Of a stretch of DNA of 64,000 nt, positions 8,390 to 17,989 are shown in pieces. The number at the start of each line of letters is the position of its first letter. The stretch's first letter is position 1. Under the pieces are notes generated by a model. That model saw only the letters and a list, made by a program, of their open reading frames with translations. It ran no database searches and was not told the DNA's origin. A program made the position numbers and the translations under genes. Source of the DNA: AP-15 sp963712825 (lineage in GTDB: Bacteria > Pseudomonadota > Alphaproteobacteria > ATCC43930 > CGMCC-115725); assembly GCA_963712825.1 (NCBI GenBank), contig CAVQJP010000002.1:124001-188000 (forward strand), in the 5' to 3' direction.

Positions 8390-10342
8390 TCAGATGTCGA
8401 CCTCGGCGCCCAGCTCGATGACCTGCTCTGGCGGCAGGCGGAAGAACTCGGCTGGGCGCGTCGCTATACGAGAGAAAAAGACATAGAGATGCTCGCGCCA
8501 TCGCGCCATCCCCGGCCGCGGCGTCGATTTCACATTGGCGCGCCCGATGAAGAACGAGACTTTGGCGAGATCGAGGTCAAGCCCCGGAACTTCGGCGCGA
8601 GACAGCTCCCGCAGCACGTTCGGCGTCTGGGCGAAGCCGAAACGTGCCTCGATCTGCCAAAAGCAGTGACCGAGCTCTTTCGCTTTTATCCGGTCTGCGC
8701 CAGCCACCCGCGGAACGTTGTCGGTCGCGACGTGGATCAGCAGGACCGTCCGGTGCAGCACCTTGTTGTGCTTTAGATTCAGCAGGAGGGTGGGCGGCAC
8801 GTGTTCGGTATGGGTGCTGAGAAAGGCCGCGGTGCCGGAGACCCGGGCCTCCGGCGCTTCGTCGCAGTTGGCTAAGAAGTCGGCGAACGACATCGTCTCG
8901 CTCTCGATCCGCGACAGCACCAATCGGCGGCCCGTGCGCCAAGTGCTCATGATCGTGAACATGACGAGACCGATCACCAACGGAAACCAGGCGCCGCTTG
9001 GGATCTTCATTGAATTCGAGCTAAACAGGGCGACGTCCACGGCCATAATCGGCGCCAGCACAGCGGCGATCGTCGGCCACCGCCACCGCCAGACACCATG
9101 CATGACGGCGCCGATGAGCACGGTTGTGAGGGTCATTGTTCCGGTGACAGCAAAGCCATAGGCCGAGGCCAGGGCGCTCGAGCTCCGGAAGCTCACGACC
9201 AGCGCCAGCACAGCGGCCAGCAACAGCCAGTTGACCTGCGGGATGTAGATCTGGCCGCGCGCTTGAGCCGAGGTCTGAAAGACGCCGAGCTGCGGCGTCA
9301 GGCCGAGCTGGATTGCCTGGCGCGTCAGCGAAAACGAGCCGGAGATCACCGCCTGCGAGGCGATGACGGTCGCCGCCGTCGACAGCAGCACGAGCGGGAT
9401 CAGCCCCCACCCCGGCACCATGCGAAAGAACGGGTTCTCGATCGCGGTCTTGTCACCGAGGAGCAAGGCACCCTGTCCGAAATAATTGAGGAAGAGCGCC
9501 GGCAGGACCAGTGCGAACCATGCGAGCCTGATCGGGAACCTCCCGAAATGCCCCATATCGGCGTATAGGGCCTCGGCACCGGTGATCGCCAGAGATACCG
9601 CGCCAAGCACGATGAATCCCCGTAGCGGAGAGGTCACGAAAACTCTAAGGGCGTGGGCCGGGTTCAGCGCCAGCAGCACGTGCGGAAACTCGACGATTTG
9701 GATCACCCCGTCGATCCCGATTACCGCGAACCAGACCAGCATCACCGGACCGAACAGATGCCCGACCTTCTCGGTGCCGCTCTTCTGAAGGAGAAAGAGC
9801 AGCACCAGCACCACAACCGTGATTGGCACCACGAAGCGGTTCATCGCCGGGGTGCCGACGCCGAGGCCTTCGATTGCGCTTAAGACAGAGATTGCCGGTG
9901 TGATCATGCTGTCGCCGTAAAACAGGGCAGCCCCTCCGAGCGCCACCAGGACCAGAATATTCCGGGTGCGCGGGTTTCGCGCCGCCTCCTGGGCAAGCGC
10001 CAGCAAAGCCAGAATCCCGCCCTCGCCCTGGTTGTCGGCGCGCATGATCAACAGGACATATTTGATGGCGACGACCACGATCAGCGCCCATACGATCAGC
10101 GACAGAACGCCGAGAACGTTTTCCGGGGAAAGCGGCAGACCATGCTGCGGGTTGAAGCACTCCCGAAAGGTGTAGACCGGACTTGTCCCGATATCCCCGA
10201 ACACGACGCCGAGCGCGGCAATGGCCAGCCCGGCGTGACCTGTCTGAGGCGGTGTCCCTCTCTCTTCATCCTCGCTCAGGGCTGCATGTCCGGCGGGAAT
10301 AACCTCGCTCGGCGATGTGCCGCCGCCGGCTGGCTCCGCCAT
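8390..10342 (-). CDS. kup: Kup-family potassium uptake protein
   Basis: A 650-residue K+/H+ symporter of the Kup/HAK/KUP family. The conserved GDIGTSPVYTF (about 49-59) and the later NQGEGGILALLAL and GDSMITPAISVLSA segments are all present, followed by about 12 hydrophobic spans and a soluble C-terminal domain of about 170 residues. The start at 10342 was chosen because GAAGGAG sits 6-10 bases upstream; a second in-frame ATG at 10360 lacks this. The gene stands alone on its strand, with about 300 bases of non-coding sequence upstream. Confidence 0.95.
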   Translation of the reverse strand: MAEPAGGGTSPSEVIPAGHAALSEDEERGTPPQTGHAGLAIAALGVVFGDIGTSPVYTFRECFNPQHGLPLSPENVLGVLSLIVWALIVVVAIKYVLLIMRADNQGEGGILALLALAQEAARNPRTRNILVLVALGGAALFYGDSMITPAISVLSAIEGLGVGTPAMNRFVVPITVVVLVLLFLLQKSGTEKVGHLFGPVMLVWFAVIGIDGVIQIVEFPHVLLALNPAHALRVFVTSPLRGFIVLGAVSLAITGAEALYADMGHFGRFPIRLAWFALVLPALFLNYFGQGALLLGDKTAIENPFFRMVPGWGLIPLVLLSTAATVIASQAVISGSFSLTRQAIQLGLTPQLGVFQTSAQARGQIYIPQVNWLLLAAVLALVVSFRSSSALASAYGFAVTGTMTLTTVLIGAVMHGVWRWRWPTIAAVLAPIMAVDVALFSSNSMKIPSGAWFPLVIGLVMFTIMSTWRTGRRLVLSRIESETMSFADFLANCDEAPEARVSGTAAFLSTHTEHVPPTLLLNLKHNKVLHRTVLLIHVATDNVPRVAGADRIKAKELGHCFWQIEARFGFAQTPNVLRELSRAEVPGLDLDLAKVSFFIGRANVKSTPRPGMARWREHLYVFFSRIATRPAEFFRLPPEQVIELGAEVDI

Positions 10343-10640
10343 GTGGTTCTCCTTCATCATCTGAAAGGGTCCGCGAACCGCACTTCAGCGCAGTCGATCG
10401 AGTGCGGTCGCCCGGTCGGAATACGCACGGGTTGTCATCGGATCACGGGGTACGGCCCCCTTGAGCACCAACAGCGACGCGAGATATCCCCGCAAAGTCC
10501 GGCTTTGTACATGTGCGCCGCGGGCGGCAAACTTGGTCGCCGATCTTAGCGCCGGAAGCGCATCGGCGGGGCCGGTTCCGCTGCGAGCACAAAGGGCCTA
10601 CACTGCACGAGGAGCGGTTTGACGACGGGGCAGGGGGATC

Positions 10641-12020
10641 ATGAGGCTCGACGCGCTGTTCCGGCCCGAATCAATCGCCGTCATCGGGGCGTCGGAGAAG
10701 CCGACGCCCGGCCGCAGAATCATCGCCTCGCTCGAGCGCTTCGGCTTTCCCGGCCGGGTCTATCCGGTCAATCCCGGCTACGACACCGTCTTGGGCCATG
10801 CCTGCTGTCCGAGCCCCGCCGATCTCCCCGAGGCGCCGGATGTCGCCGTCTTCTGCCTCGGCCACGCGCGCGTGCTCGACCCCTTTGTCAAAGCGGCGGA
10901 GCGCGGCATCAAGGCAGCGGTGATTTATGACGGCGGCTTTGCCGAGCACGGCGCCGGCGGGCGCGACCTGCAGAGGCGGATCGCCGGAATTTGCCGGGAT
11001 GCCGGCATCGCGCTGTGCGGGCCCAATTGCATGGGCGTGCTGAACCCTCATCACCGCAGCTCGACCTATCTTCAGGAATTGCGCGAGCCGGCGGGCCTCG
11101 CCGGCAATGTCGGCATTGTCTCGCAAAGTGGCGCATTTTGCGTCAGCCTGTTGACCGACACGCGGCGGTACGGCTTCAGCCATGTCGTCTCGTCGGGAAA
11201 CGAAGCCGTGCTCGTTGCCGCCGATTACCTCGACTACCTGGTCGAAGACCCGCTGACCGAAATCATCGGCGGGTTCATCGAAACGGTCAGGGAGCCCGAG
11301 CGCTTCGCCGCAGCCCTCGATCGCGCCGCCGTCCTGGGCAAACCGGTGGTGATGCTGAGGGTCGGGCGCAGCGAGCGCAGCCGGCGCGCGGTCGTCGGGC
11401 ATACCGGCGGCCCGGCGGCGGACCCGGACGCGGTCTCCCAATTGCTGCGCGCCCATCGCGCGATCGAGGTGTCCGATCTCGTCGAGCTCAGCGAGGTGGT
11501 GGCGGCGTGCCAAGGCGCGAAACGCCCAAGAGCGCGCCGCATCGGTGTCGTCATCTCCTCCGGCGGATTGGCTGAGCTGATCCTCGACATCGCCGCCGCC
11601 GCGGATCTGCAGCTTCCCCCGCTGTCCGCCGCGCAACGGGACGAGATCGAGGCGGGCATCGGCTTTGTCGTTCCCGGCGACGGAAATCCGCTCGACGCTT
11701 GGGGCAGCGGCACATTTGCCTCAAACCTGCCGCGGGCGCTCGCGCTGTTCGACGCCAGCCCCGATCACGACGTGATCGTCTTCTGCCGCGACAATCTCGA
11801 TGGCCAGCCCTTCGACATGCCGGACACGGCCCGCAACTATCTCGACCTGTTCGTCGCCGCGGCCGAGCGCAGCCGCAAGCCGCACTATCTGCTGAACACG
11901 CGGCCGGGCGCGATGGACCGGGCGCTGGTCGCCTATCTTCGCCAGCGCGGCGTCGCGACCGTCGGCGGGATTCGCGAGGGGCTGGGCGCAATCGACCGCG
12001 TGGCCCGCAACGCCGCTTGA
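10641..12020 (+). CDS. NDP-forming acyl-CoA synthetase alpha part (CoA-binding and ligase domains)
   Basis: A 459-residue protein with an N-terminal CoA-binding Rossmann domain (PESIAVIGASEKPTPGRR), a succinyl-CoA synthetase-like flavodoxin region with CGPNCMGVLNP and IVSQSGAF, and a catalytic phospho-histidine candidate in VVGHTGG (His254). Enzymes of this group make acyl-CoA from acid, CoA and ATP through a phosphohistidine. Many bacterial relatives are about 700 residues because an ATP-grasp (beta) domain is fused at the C-terminus. Here the protein stops before it, and no beta gene lies in the window. It sits 12 bases upstream of an enoyl-CoA hydratase gene, so a role in carboxylic acid degradation is likely. 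Confidence 0.82.
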   Translation: MRLDALFRPESIAVIGASEKPTPGRRIIASLERFGFPGRVYPVNPGYDTVLGHACCPSPADLPEAPDVAVFCLGHARVLDPFVKAAERGIKAAVIYDGGFAEHGAGGRDLQRRIAGICRDAGIALCGPNCMGVLNPHHRSSTYLQELREPAGLAGNVGIVSQSGAFCVSLLTDTRRYGFSHVVSSGNEAVLVAADYLDYLVEDPLTEIIGGFIETVREPERFAAALDRAAVLGKPVVMLRVGRSERSRRAVVGHTGGPAADPDAVSQLLRAHRAIEVSDLVELSEVVAACQGAKRPRARRIGVVISSGGLAELILDIAAAADLQLPPLSAAQRDEIEAGIGFVVPGDGNPLDAWGSGTFASNLPRALALFDASPDHDVIVFCRDNLDGQPFDMPDTARNYLDLFVAAAERSRKPHYLLNTRPGAMDRALVAYLRQRGVATVGGIREGLGAIDRVARNAA

Positions 12021-12032
12021 GGAGAGCACACC

Positions 12033-12860
12033 GTGGCAGATCCGGCAAATTCGATAGTCCGCTACGAGATCGACGAGAAGGTCGGGATCGTCACCCTCAA
12101 CCGGCCGGACAAGCTCAACGCGATCAGCGCGGAATTGCAGGCGGCGCTGACCGAGGCCCTGGCGCGGGCCGATGCCGATCCCGCCACCAGCGTCGTTTTG
12201 CTGCGCGCCGAGGGCCGCAGCTTCTGCGCCGGGTACGACATCGGCGCCAAGCAGCCGGGCGCCGACGACTGGCGCAGCGACCCGGCCAAGGCGCACGCGC
12301 ACCTCCTTCCGCAGCTCGAGTTCGAGATGGCGCCGTGGCGGATGCGAAAGCCGGTCGTCGCCGCGGTCCAAGGCCACGTGCTTGGCGGCGGCTGCGAGCT
12401 CGTCATGCTGTGCGACCTGACGGTCGCCGCCGACAACGCGACCTTTGGCGAGCCGGAAGTGCGCTTTTCGGCCGTCGGCCCGGCGATCGTGATGCCGGCG
12501 ATCATCGGCTACAAGAAGGCGCGCGAGCTGCTTTATTTCGGCGATCAGATCGATGCGCAGACAGCATTGGGGCTCGGCATGGTCAACCGCGTCGTGCCGC
12601 TCGCCGAGTTGCGCACGGCAAGCCTCGACTACGCCAAGCGGCTGTCGCTGATCTCGCCGGAAGCGCTCTACGCGACCAAGCGAGCGGTCAACGGCGTCGC
12701 CGATGCGGCGGGATTCCGCAACGGACTCTATGCCGGGCTCGACATCGTCGGGCCGCTCTATGCGACGACCACCGAATTGGGCGCGCGGTTTCGCGAAATC
12801 GCCGCGACCGACGGCGTGCCGGCGGCGGTCAGATGGCGCGCCGCCCAGTTCAAGGAATAG
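12033..12860 (+). CDS. Enoyl-CoA hydratase/isomerase family protein
   Basis: A 275-residue crotonase-fold protein starting with GTG behind a GAGGAGAG site. It carries the family entry VGIVTLNRPDKLNAIS, the oxyanion-hole segments RAEGRSFCAGYDIG and AAVQGHVLGGGCELVMLCDL, and ATFGEPEVRFSAVGP. The catalytic Glu of true hydratases appears to be retained in the GEPE stretch, but exact assignment needs alignment. It follows the acyl-CoA synthetase subunit at 12 bases, so the pair probably activates and processes the same acyl substrate. Confidence 0.88.
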   Translation: MADPANSIVRYEIDEKVGIVTLNRPDKLNAISAELQAALTEALARADADPATSVVLLRAEGRSFCAGYDIGAKQPGADDWRSDPAKAHAHLLPQLEFEMAPWRMRKPVVAAVQGHVLGGGCELVMLCDLTVAADNATFGEPEVRFSAVGPAIVMPAIIGYKKARELLYFGDQIDAQTALGLGMVNRVVPLAELRTASLDYAKRLSLISPEALYATKRAVNGVADAAGFRNGLYAGLDIVGPLYATTTELGARFREIAATDGVPAAVRWRAAQFKE

Positions 12861-12940
12861 AGCGGCAAAACGGTCGCTCGACCAGGCTGGGATCGTTGTT
12901 GCTGACGCCTGCCGACCCACAGGCTTATGAATTCTCGCCC

Positions 12941-13444
12941 ATGATCAGCGCGTCCCGGTCGTTCCTCGCCATTGCGGCCCTGCTTGTCTCGGCCACGCCC
13001 GACCCGAGCGCATCGCAGCAGCGCATGAACATGCCCGAAACCAAATCCGCGGCGCCCTACCACCCCGGCCTTGGCGAGCTGATGACCGCCTTCGTCCAGC
13101 CGCGTCACATCAAGCTCGGTCTCGCCGGGAACGCGCGGAACTGGCTCTATGCCGCCTACGAGCTGGGCGAATTAAGCGAGACGTTCGATGACGTTGCCGA
13201 GCTCGTGCCGAAACACGACAATCTGCCTATTCCCGAGATGATCGCAGCAACCGTCAAGCAGCCGATGGCGGCGCTCGACGCGGCCGTCAAGGCGATGGAC
13301 GCCGCCGCTTTTACCAAGGCCTATTCCGATCTGACCGCGTCGTGCAATGCTTGTCATCGGAGTGCTGGGCACCCGATGATCGTGATCCAGGTCCCGACCC
13401 GCTCGCCCTTTCCCGATCAGGATTTCCGCGGATCGCAAAAGTAA
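12941..13444 (+). CDS. Exported c-type cytochrome with C-terminal haem site
   Basis: A 167-residue protein. The N-terminus (MISASRSFLAIAALLVSATPDPSASQQ) is a signal peptide. A single CNACH haem-binding motif lies at residues 135-139 in the C-terminal part, after an Ala-rich helical region. Late placement of CxxCH on a helical protein is the pattern of four-helix cytochrome c' relatives, although the family was not confirmed. It probably acts in the periplasm as an electron carrier or gas/redox sensor. It lies 80 bases downstream of the enoyl-CoA hydratase and may be separate from that operon. Confidence 0.7.
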   Translation: MISASRSFLAIAALLVSATPDPSASQQRMNMPETKSAAPYHPGLGELMTAFVQPRHIKLGLAGNARNWLYAAYELGELSETFDDVAELVPKHDNLPIPEMIAATVKQPMAALDAAVKAMDAAAFTKAYSDLTASCNACHRSAGHPMIVIQVPTRSPFPDQDFRGSQK

Positions 13445-13477
13445 TCCCTTGGTACCCGCTCCAGCACCTGTTGTTGT

Positions 13478-13552
13478 TGGCTGGGGCGGGAGGATTCGAA
13501 CCTCCGTATGGCGGAATCAAAATCCGCTGCCTTACCACTTGGCTACGCCCCA
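13478..13552 (-). tRNA. tRNA-Gln (anticodon UUG)
   Basis: Reading the minus strand gives a 7-base acceptor stem (TGGGGCG / CGCCCCA), discriminator G and an encoded CCA. The D arm (AGCCAAGTGGTAAGGCA), the anticodon stem GCGGA/TCCGC with loop TTTTGAT (anticodon TTG, complement at 518-520 of this kilobase) and the T arm with GGTTCGAATCC are all intact. It lies 16 bases downstream of ispE on the same strand. Confidence 0.97.
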
Positions 13553-13568
13553 CCGGCGAGCCGTCAAC

Positions 13569-14456
13569 CTATCGGGAAATCCCGGCGCCGGCAACCAGGG
13601 CGCCCGCGGCGCACCACCAGGACGGCTGGGCGGCGGCGAGCAGCGCGCCGGGTGCGACCGCCGTGGCGCGATCGGCAAACAGCGCAAAGCAGGTAGCGCC
13701 GCTGCCGCTCATCCGCACGACAAGGGCGCCGGGCAGCCGTGCCAGCGCCGCCAGCACCCCGGCGATCTCGGGAACAAGCCCGATCGCCGGCTCGGTCAGG
13801 TCGTTGCGGGTGCCGGCAAGTGCCGCCGCGAGCGCCGCGGCATCCGGCGGCGTCGGCCGGAACCGCTCCGCAGCGCTGCCGAACGGCCCGCGTCGCGCCT
13901 GGAACACGGCGGCGGTGGACAACGCCCGGCGCGGGTTGGCGAGCACGATGCCCGCGTGAGGGAAATCCGTGACGGCGTCGATCTCCTCGCCGATGCCGCC
14001 GACCCAGGCCGCACCCGCGTGCAGACAGACCGGGACATCGGCGCCGAGCCGCGCGCCGAGCCGCGCCAGCGCCGTCTCGTCGATCGCGACGCGCCACAGC
14101 CGGGAGAGCGCCCGCAAGGCCGCGGCCGCGTCGCTCGACCCGCCGCCGATGCCGGCGGCGACCGGCAGGTTTTTCTCCAAATGCAAGGCCGCGCCGGGGC
14201 GGTCGATGCCGGCGTGGCCGGCCAGCAGGCGGGCGGCGCGCAACACCAGATTGTCGTTGTCGCCTTGGCCGGCCAGACCCGCCGCTTCGGACCCGGTCAC
14301 CCTGAGCGTCAGCGACGGCGCCGGCCGGGCCGTCACCCGGTCGCCGATGTCGGCAAAGCCGACAAGGCTGTCGAGCCGATGGTACCCGTCGGCGCGGCGC
14401 CCGGTCAGATGCAGGCAGAGATTGACCTTCGCCGGGGCGAAGGCCGTGAGCGTCAT
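13569..14456 (-). CDS. ispE: 4-diphosphocytidyl-2-C-methyl-D-erythritol kinase
   Basis: A 295-residue GHMP kinase of the non-mevalonate isoprenoid pathway. It phosphorylates CDP-methylerythritol. The start FAPAKVNLCLHLTGRRADGYH is the substrate-binding IspE signature, and the ATP-binding glycine loop PVAAGIGGGSSDAAAAL lies at about 98-114. The C-terminal VRMSGSGATCFALF motif is also present. It follows the TPR protein gene with a 7-base gap on the same strand. Length is normal for the family. Confidence 0.95.
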   Translation of the reverse strand: MTLTAFAPAKVNLCLHLTGRRADGYHRLDSLVGFADIGDRVTARPAPSLTLRVTGSEAAGLAGQGDNDNLVLRAARLLAGHAGIDRPGAALHLEKNLPVAAGIGGGSSDAAAALRALSRLWRVAIDETALARLGARLGADVPVCLHAGAAWVGGIGEEIDAVTDFPHAGIVLANPRRALSTAAVFQARRGPFGSAAERFRPTPPDAAALAAALAGTRNDLTEPAIGLVPEIAGVLAALARLPGALVVRMSGSGATCFALFADRATAVAPGALLAAAQPSWWCAAGALVAGAGISR

Positions 14457-14463
14457 CGCATGA

Positions 14464-16182
14464 TCAGCCGCCGCCCGCCCGCGTCGCGGTCGGCAGACCG
14501 CGATCGAGCTTGGCCTCGATCGGCTTCACGTCTTCCTTGTCGGGCTTGAACTGCAGTGCGCGCCGCCATTGATAGCGGGCCTCCGTCATCCGCCCGCTCT
14601 TCCAATAGGCGTCGCCGAGATGGTCGTTGATCGTCGGGTCCTCGGGCACCAGCTCCAGCGCCTTTTCGAGGTATTCGACGGCGCTCGCATAATCTCCGAG
14701 CCGGTAATGCGCCCAGCCCAGGCTGTCGACGATGTAGCCGTCATCGGGCCGCAGCTCGACGGCCTTTTCGATCATCTTTAATCCTTGGTGCAGCTTTTCG
14801 CCGCGGTCGATCCAGGAATAGCCGAGATAATTCAACACCAGCGGCTGGTCCGGCTTGAGCTCCAGCGCGTGCTCGAGGTCGGCCTCGGCGAGGCTCCACT
14901 GGTTCGAGCGCTCATAGGCGATGCCCCGGCTGTAATAGAGCGCCCAGCGCGGCGGCATGCCTTCGGCCTTGAGCCGCTTGATCGCCTCGCTGTAGGCGTC
15001 GGCCGCCTCGGCAAAGCGCTTCTGCCCGCGCAAGAGGTCGCCGAGCTGAATCTCGGCGGAGGCCCATTTGGGCTCCTTTGCCGCCATCGCCTGGAGCTGC
15101 GCGGTTGCCTGGTCGATCCGCCCAAGGGCTTCGAGATTGGCGGCGGCGCGCAGCTGCGCCGACCACGCGTAGCGCGAGCTCGGCGGGATTTGCGTCAGGA
15201 TCGCGAGGCTTTGCTCGGGCTTGTCCTGGTCGGTCAGGATGTCGGCCAGCAGCAACTGGGCTACGGTCAAATGCGGACGGAGCTCGAGCGCGCTGCGGTC
15301 GTAGATCAGCGCCAGCTCGACCGTCTCCGGGCGGTTGACGACGCTTGCCAGGTCGAACAGGGATTCGGCCAGACCGTCCACCGCGGACCCGACCAGCGGC
15401 GCCGGCACGCCGGACGGCTTGTAGTCCTCTACGCTTTCGGCGAGCTCGCTGCCCGCGTTCTCCTTGACAAACCGCTGATAGACCGCCTCGGCTTCGTCAT
15501 TGCGCCCATGACGCTCGTAAAAATTCGCCATCGCGTCGGCGAGCCGCCAGTTGAGCTGACCGGTCGCGTCCAGCGTCTTTTTGTAATATTCCTCGGCTTT
15601 GGCGGGATTTCCGGCGAAGTCGTAGATCATCGCGAGCTGAAAATATTCGAGCGGGGCGAAGCCGTCGAATTTGTCGAGATCGTGGAGCGCCGCCTCGGCG
15701 CCCGGCAGGTCGCCCATGCCCATCCGCGTCCAGGCGCGCGCCAACGGGCCGACATAACGGTGCAGCCCGTCATCCGGCAGGGCCTCGGCGCGGGCCAACG
15801 CCGCGGCCTTGTCGCCCGCCTTGGCGCTGTCGACCAGCAGGACGAGGTCGGCGACCGCATCCGAGCTGTCGAGCTTCAGCGCCTGCTCGGCCAACGGCAC
15901 GGCCTCATTGAAATGGCCGTCATCGGCTTCCATCAAAAAGGTGCGGCTGATCACCTCGGCCGATTGCGGGTCGGCGCGCAGAGCCTCTTCGTACCACCGC
16001 GCCGCGGCGCGGTAGCTGCCTTCCTCCTGGGCGTGCCGACCTGCGAGATAAGCGCCGTAGGGCGACGCCGCGGCCGAACCCGGCACATCCCCGCCGGCCG
16101 TCGCCGCCGCCGCCGTCGCGGTCAAGGCGCCAGCAATCAATCCCGCCAACGGCCAGCTCTTCAGCCAATCGATCAAGGCCAT
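14464..16182 (-). CDS. Exported tetratricopeptide repeat protein
   Basis: A 572-residue protein with a signal peptide (MALIDWLKSWPLAGLIAGALTATAAAATA) followed by TPR helices from about residue 50 to the end. Typical TPR units such as AARWYEEALRADPQSAEV and AVEYLEKALELVPEDPTINDHLG are readable. Such proteins scaffold envelope or outer-membrane complexes. In alphaproteobacteria a TPR protein of this type commonly neighbours ispE. I chose the ATG at 16182 because it begins the signal peptide; an upstream ATG at 16227 would overlap the preceding gene's stop. Gap to the ETF-QO gene is 41 bases. Confidence 0.85.
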   Translation of the reverse strand: MALIDWLKSWPLAGLIAGALTATAAAATAGGDVPGSAAASPYGAYLAGRHAQEEGSYRAAARWYEEALRADPQSAEVISRTFLMEADDGHFNEAVPLAEQALKLDSSDAVADLVLLVDSAKAGDKAAALARAEALPDDGLHRYVGPLARAWTRMGMGDLPGAEAALHDLDKFDGFAPLEYFQLAMIYDFAGNPAKAEEYYKKTLDATGQLNWRLADAMANFYERHGRNDEAEAVYQRFVKENAGSELAESVEDYKPSGVPAPLVGSAVDGLAESLFDLASVVNRPETVELALIYDRSALELRPHLTVAQLLLADILTDQDKPEQSLAILTQIPPSSRYAWSAQLRAAANLEALGRIDQATAQLQAMAAKEPKWASAEIQLGDLLRGQKRFAEAADAYSEAIKRLKAEGMPPRWALYYSRGIAYERSNQWSLAEADLEHALELKPDQPLVLNYLGYSWIDRGEKLHQGLKMIEKAVELRPDDGYIVDSLGWAHYRLGDYASAVEYLEKALELVPEDPTINDHLGDAYWKSGRMTEARYQWRRALQFKPDKEDVKPIEAKLDRGLPTATRAGGG

Positions 16183-16223
16183 CCCCTTCTGTCTCCGCCC
16201 GTTCGTCTGTCGCCAATGCCTCG

Positions 16224-17861
16224 TCACATATTCGGGTAATTAGGGCCGCCGCCTCCCTCCGGCACAACCCAGTCAATGTTCTGCGTCGGATCCTTGATGT
16301 CGCAGGTCTTGCAGTGGACGCAATTCTGCGCGTTGATTTGAAGATAAGGGTCCGCCGGACCCTCGGGCCGCACGATCTCGTACACGCCGGCCGGACAATA
16401 GCGCTGTTCGGGCAAATCGTAGAGCCGATAGTTGACCGCGATTGCCTTTGCCGGGTCGCGCAGCCGCAGATGCGACGGCTGGTCCTCTTCGTGGTTGGTG
16501 TTCGAGATGAACACCGAAGAAAGCCGGTCGAAGGTGATCCGGCCGTCAGGACGGGGGTACTCGATCGGCCGCGCTTTGCTTGCCGCAACCAGCGCGGTGT
16601 GGTCGGCGTGGTTGTGAAAGGTCCAGGGCGCGGCCCCGCGCAGGACATAGGTGTCGAGCGCCGCATAGGCGAGCCCGGCCCACAAGCCTCGGCGAAAGCT
16701 CGGCCGGATATTGCGCACCCCGTGCAGCTCGGGCCACACCCAGCTGTCCTCGAGCGCGCCGCGGACGGAGGCGGTCTCATCGCCGGACAAGCGGCGGAAC
16801 ACGGCTTCGGCCGCAACCATGCCCGATTTCATCGCCGTGTGGCTGCCCTTGATCTTGGGCACGTTGAGAAACCCCGCAGCACAGCCGACCAGCGCGCCAC
16901 CCGGAAAATCGAGCCGCGGGATCGACTGGAACCCGCCCTCGTTCAAGGCGCGCGCACCATAGCTGACGCGCCGGCCGCCCTCGAAGAACGGGCGGATCGC
17001 CGGGTGTGTCTTGAAGCGCTGGAATTCCTCGAACGGGTTCAGAAACGGGTTTTTGTAGTCAAGCCCGATGACAAACCCGACCGCCGCCTGGCGGTCTTCG
17101 AGATGATAGAGAAACGAGCCGCCATAGGTCGCATTGTCGAGCGGCCAGCCGACCGTGTGCACGACGAGGCCCGGCCGGTGCTGCGACGGGTCGATCTCCC
17201 ACAATTCCTTGACGCCGATCGCGTAGGTCTGCGGGTCGATCCCGTCGCGCAGCTGAAAGCGCTCGACCAGGGTCTTGGTCAGCGAGCCGCGGCAGCCCTC
17301 GGCAAACAGCGTCTCCTTTCCCAGCAGCTCGACGCCGGGCTGGTAGCGCTCGGTCGGGGCGCCGTCCTTGCCGATCCCCATGTCGCCGGTCGCAACACCG
17401 CGGACCCGGCCGGCCTCGTTGTACAGCACCTCGGCCGCGGCAAAGCCCGGGTAGATCTCGACCCCCAGCTCCTCGGCCTGGGTCGCCAGCCAGCGACACA
17501 AATTCCCGAGGCTGATGACATAGTTGCCATGGTTGTGCATCTGCGGCGGTGTCGGCAAGCGGAACGCGCGCGATCGGGTCAGCAGCAAAAAGCGGTCCTC
17601 GCTCGCGGGTGTCGTCAGCGGCGCGCCGCGCTCGCGCCAGTCGGGGATCAGCTCGTCGAGCGCGCGCGGCTCGAACACCGCGCCCGAGAGGATGTGCGCG
17701 CCGACCTCGGAGCCCTTCTCGACGACGCACACCCCGATCTCGCGTTCGGCAAGGAGGGCAAGCTGCTTCAAACGGATCGCCGCGGCGAGCCCGGAGGGCC
17801 CGGCTCCGACCACGACCACGTCGTACTCCATCTGCTCGCGCGCCGCCCGCTCTTCGCCCAT
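16224..17861 (-). CDS. Electron transfer flavoprotein-ubiquinone oxidoreductase
   Basis: A 545-residue membrane-associated enzyme passing electrons from ETF to ubiquinone during fatty acid and amino acid oxidation. The FAD-binding VVVVGAGPSGLAAAIRLKQL lies near the start. The quinone-binding and FAD regions follow in the usual order, and the C-terminal ferredoxin-like segment NCVHCKTCDIKDPTQNIDWV holds the 4Fe-4S cysteines. A GGAGGG site precedes the chosen ATG at 17861. It heads a leftward operon with the TPR protein and ispE. The upstream 130 bases, AT-rich, are shared with the divergent ribF promoter. The length fits the family. Confidence 0.95.
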   Translation of the reverse strand: MGEERAAREQMEYDVVVVGAGPSGLAAAIRLKQLALLAEREIGVCVVEKGSEVGAHILSGAVFEPRALDELIPDWRERGAPLTTPASEDRFLLLTRSRAFRLPTPPQMHNHGNYVISLGNLCRWLATQAEELGVEIYPGFAAAEVLYNEAGRVRGVATGDMGIGKDGAPTERYQPGVELLGKETLFAEGCRGSLTKTLVERFQLRDGIDPQTYAIGVKELWEIDPSQHRPGLVVHTVGWPLDNATYGGSFLYHLEDRQAAVGFVIGLDYKNPFLNPFEEFQRFKTHPAIRPFFEGGRRVSYGARALNEGGFQSIPRLDFPGGALVGCAAGFLNVPKIKGSHTAMKSGMVAAEAVFRRLSGDETASVRGALEDSWVWPELHGVRNIRPSFRRGLWAGLAYAALDTYVLRGAAPWTFHNHADHTALVAASKARPIEYPRPDGRITFDRLSSVFISNTNHEEDQPSHLRLRDPAKAIAVNYRLYDLPEQRYCPAGVYEIVRPEGPADPYLQINAQNCVHCKTCDIKDPTQNIDWVVPEGGGGPNYPNM

Positions 17862-17989
17862 TCGCCCTCCGCCGCCGGTTTGATGCCCGAATATATTAAG
17901 CACCAATATAAAGGAATGCCGTCAAACGGGGCATCGCGACGCATCGCTCTCGCCTCCGGCCGCCGGGCGGGCTATTTTCGCGGCACTCG

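Noticed and set aside
11699..13444. Long 581-codon plus-strand frame over the enoyl-CoA hydratase region
   Set aside because: Most of it is the out-of-frame shadow of two real genes. Only its last 167 codons, from ATG 12941, form a real cytochrome gene.
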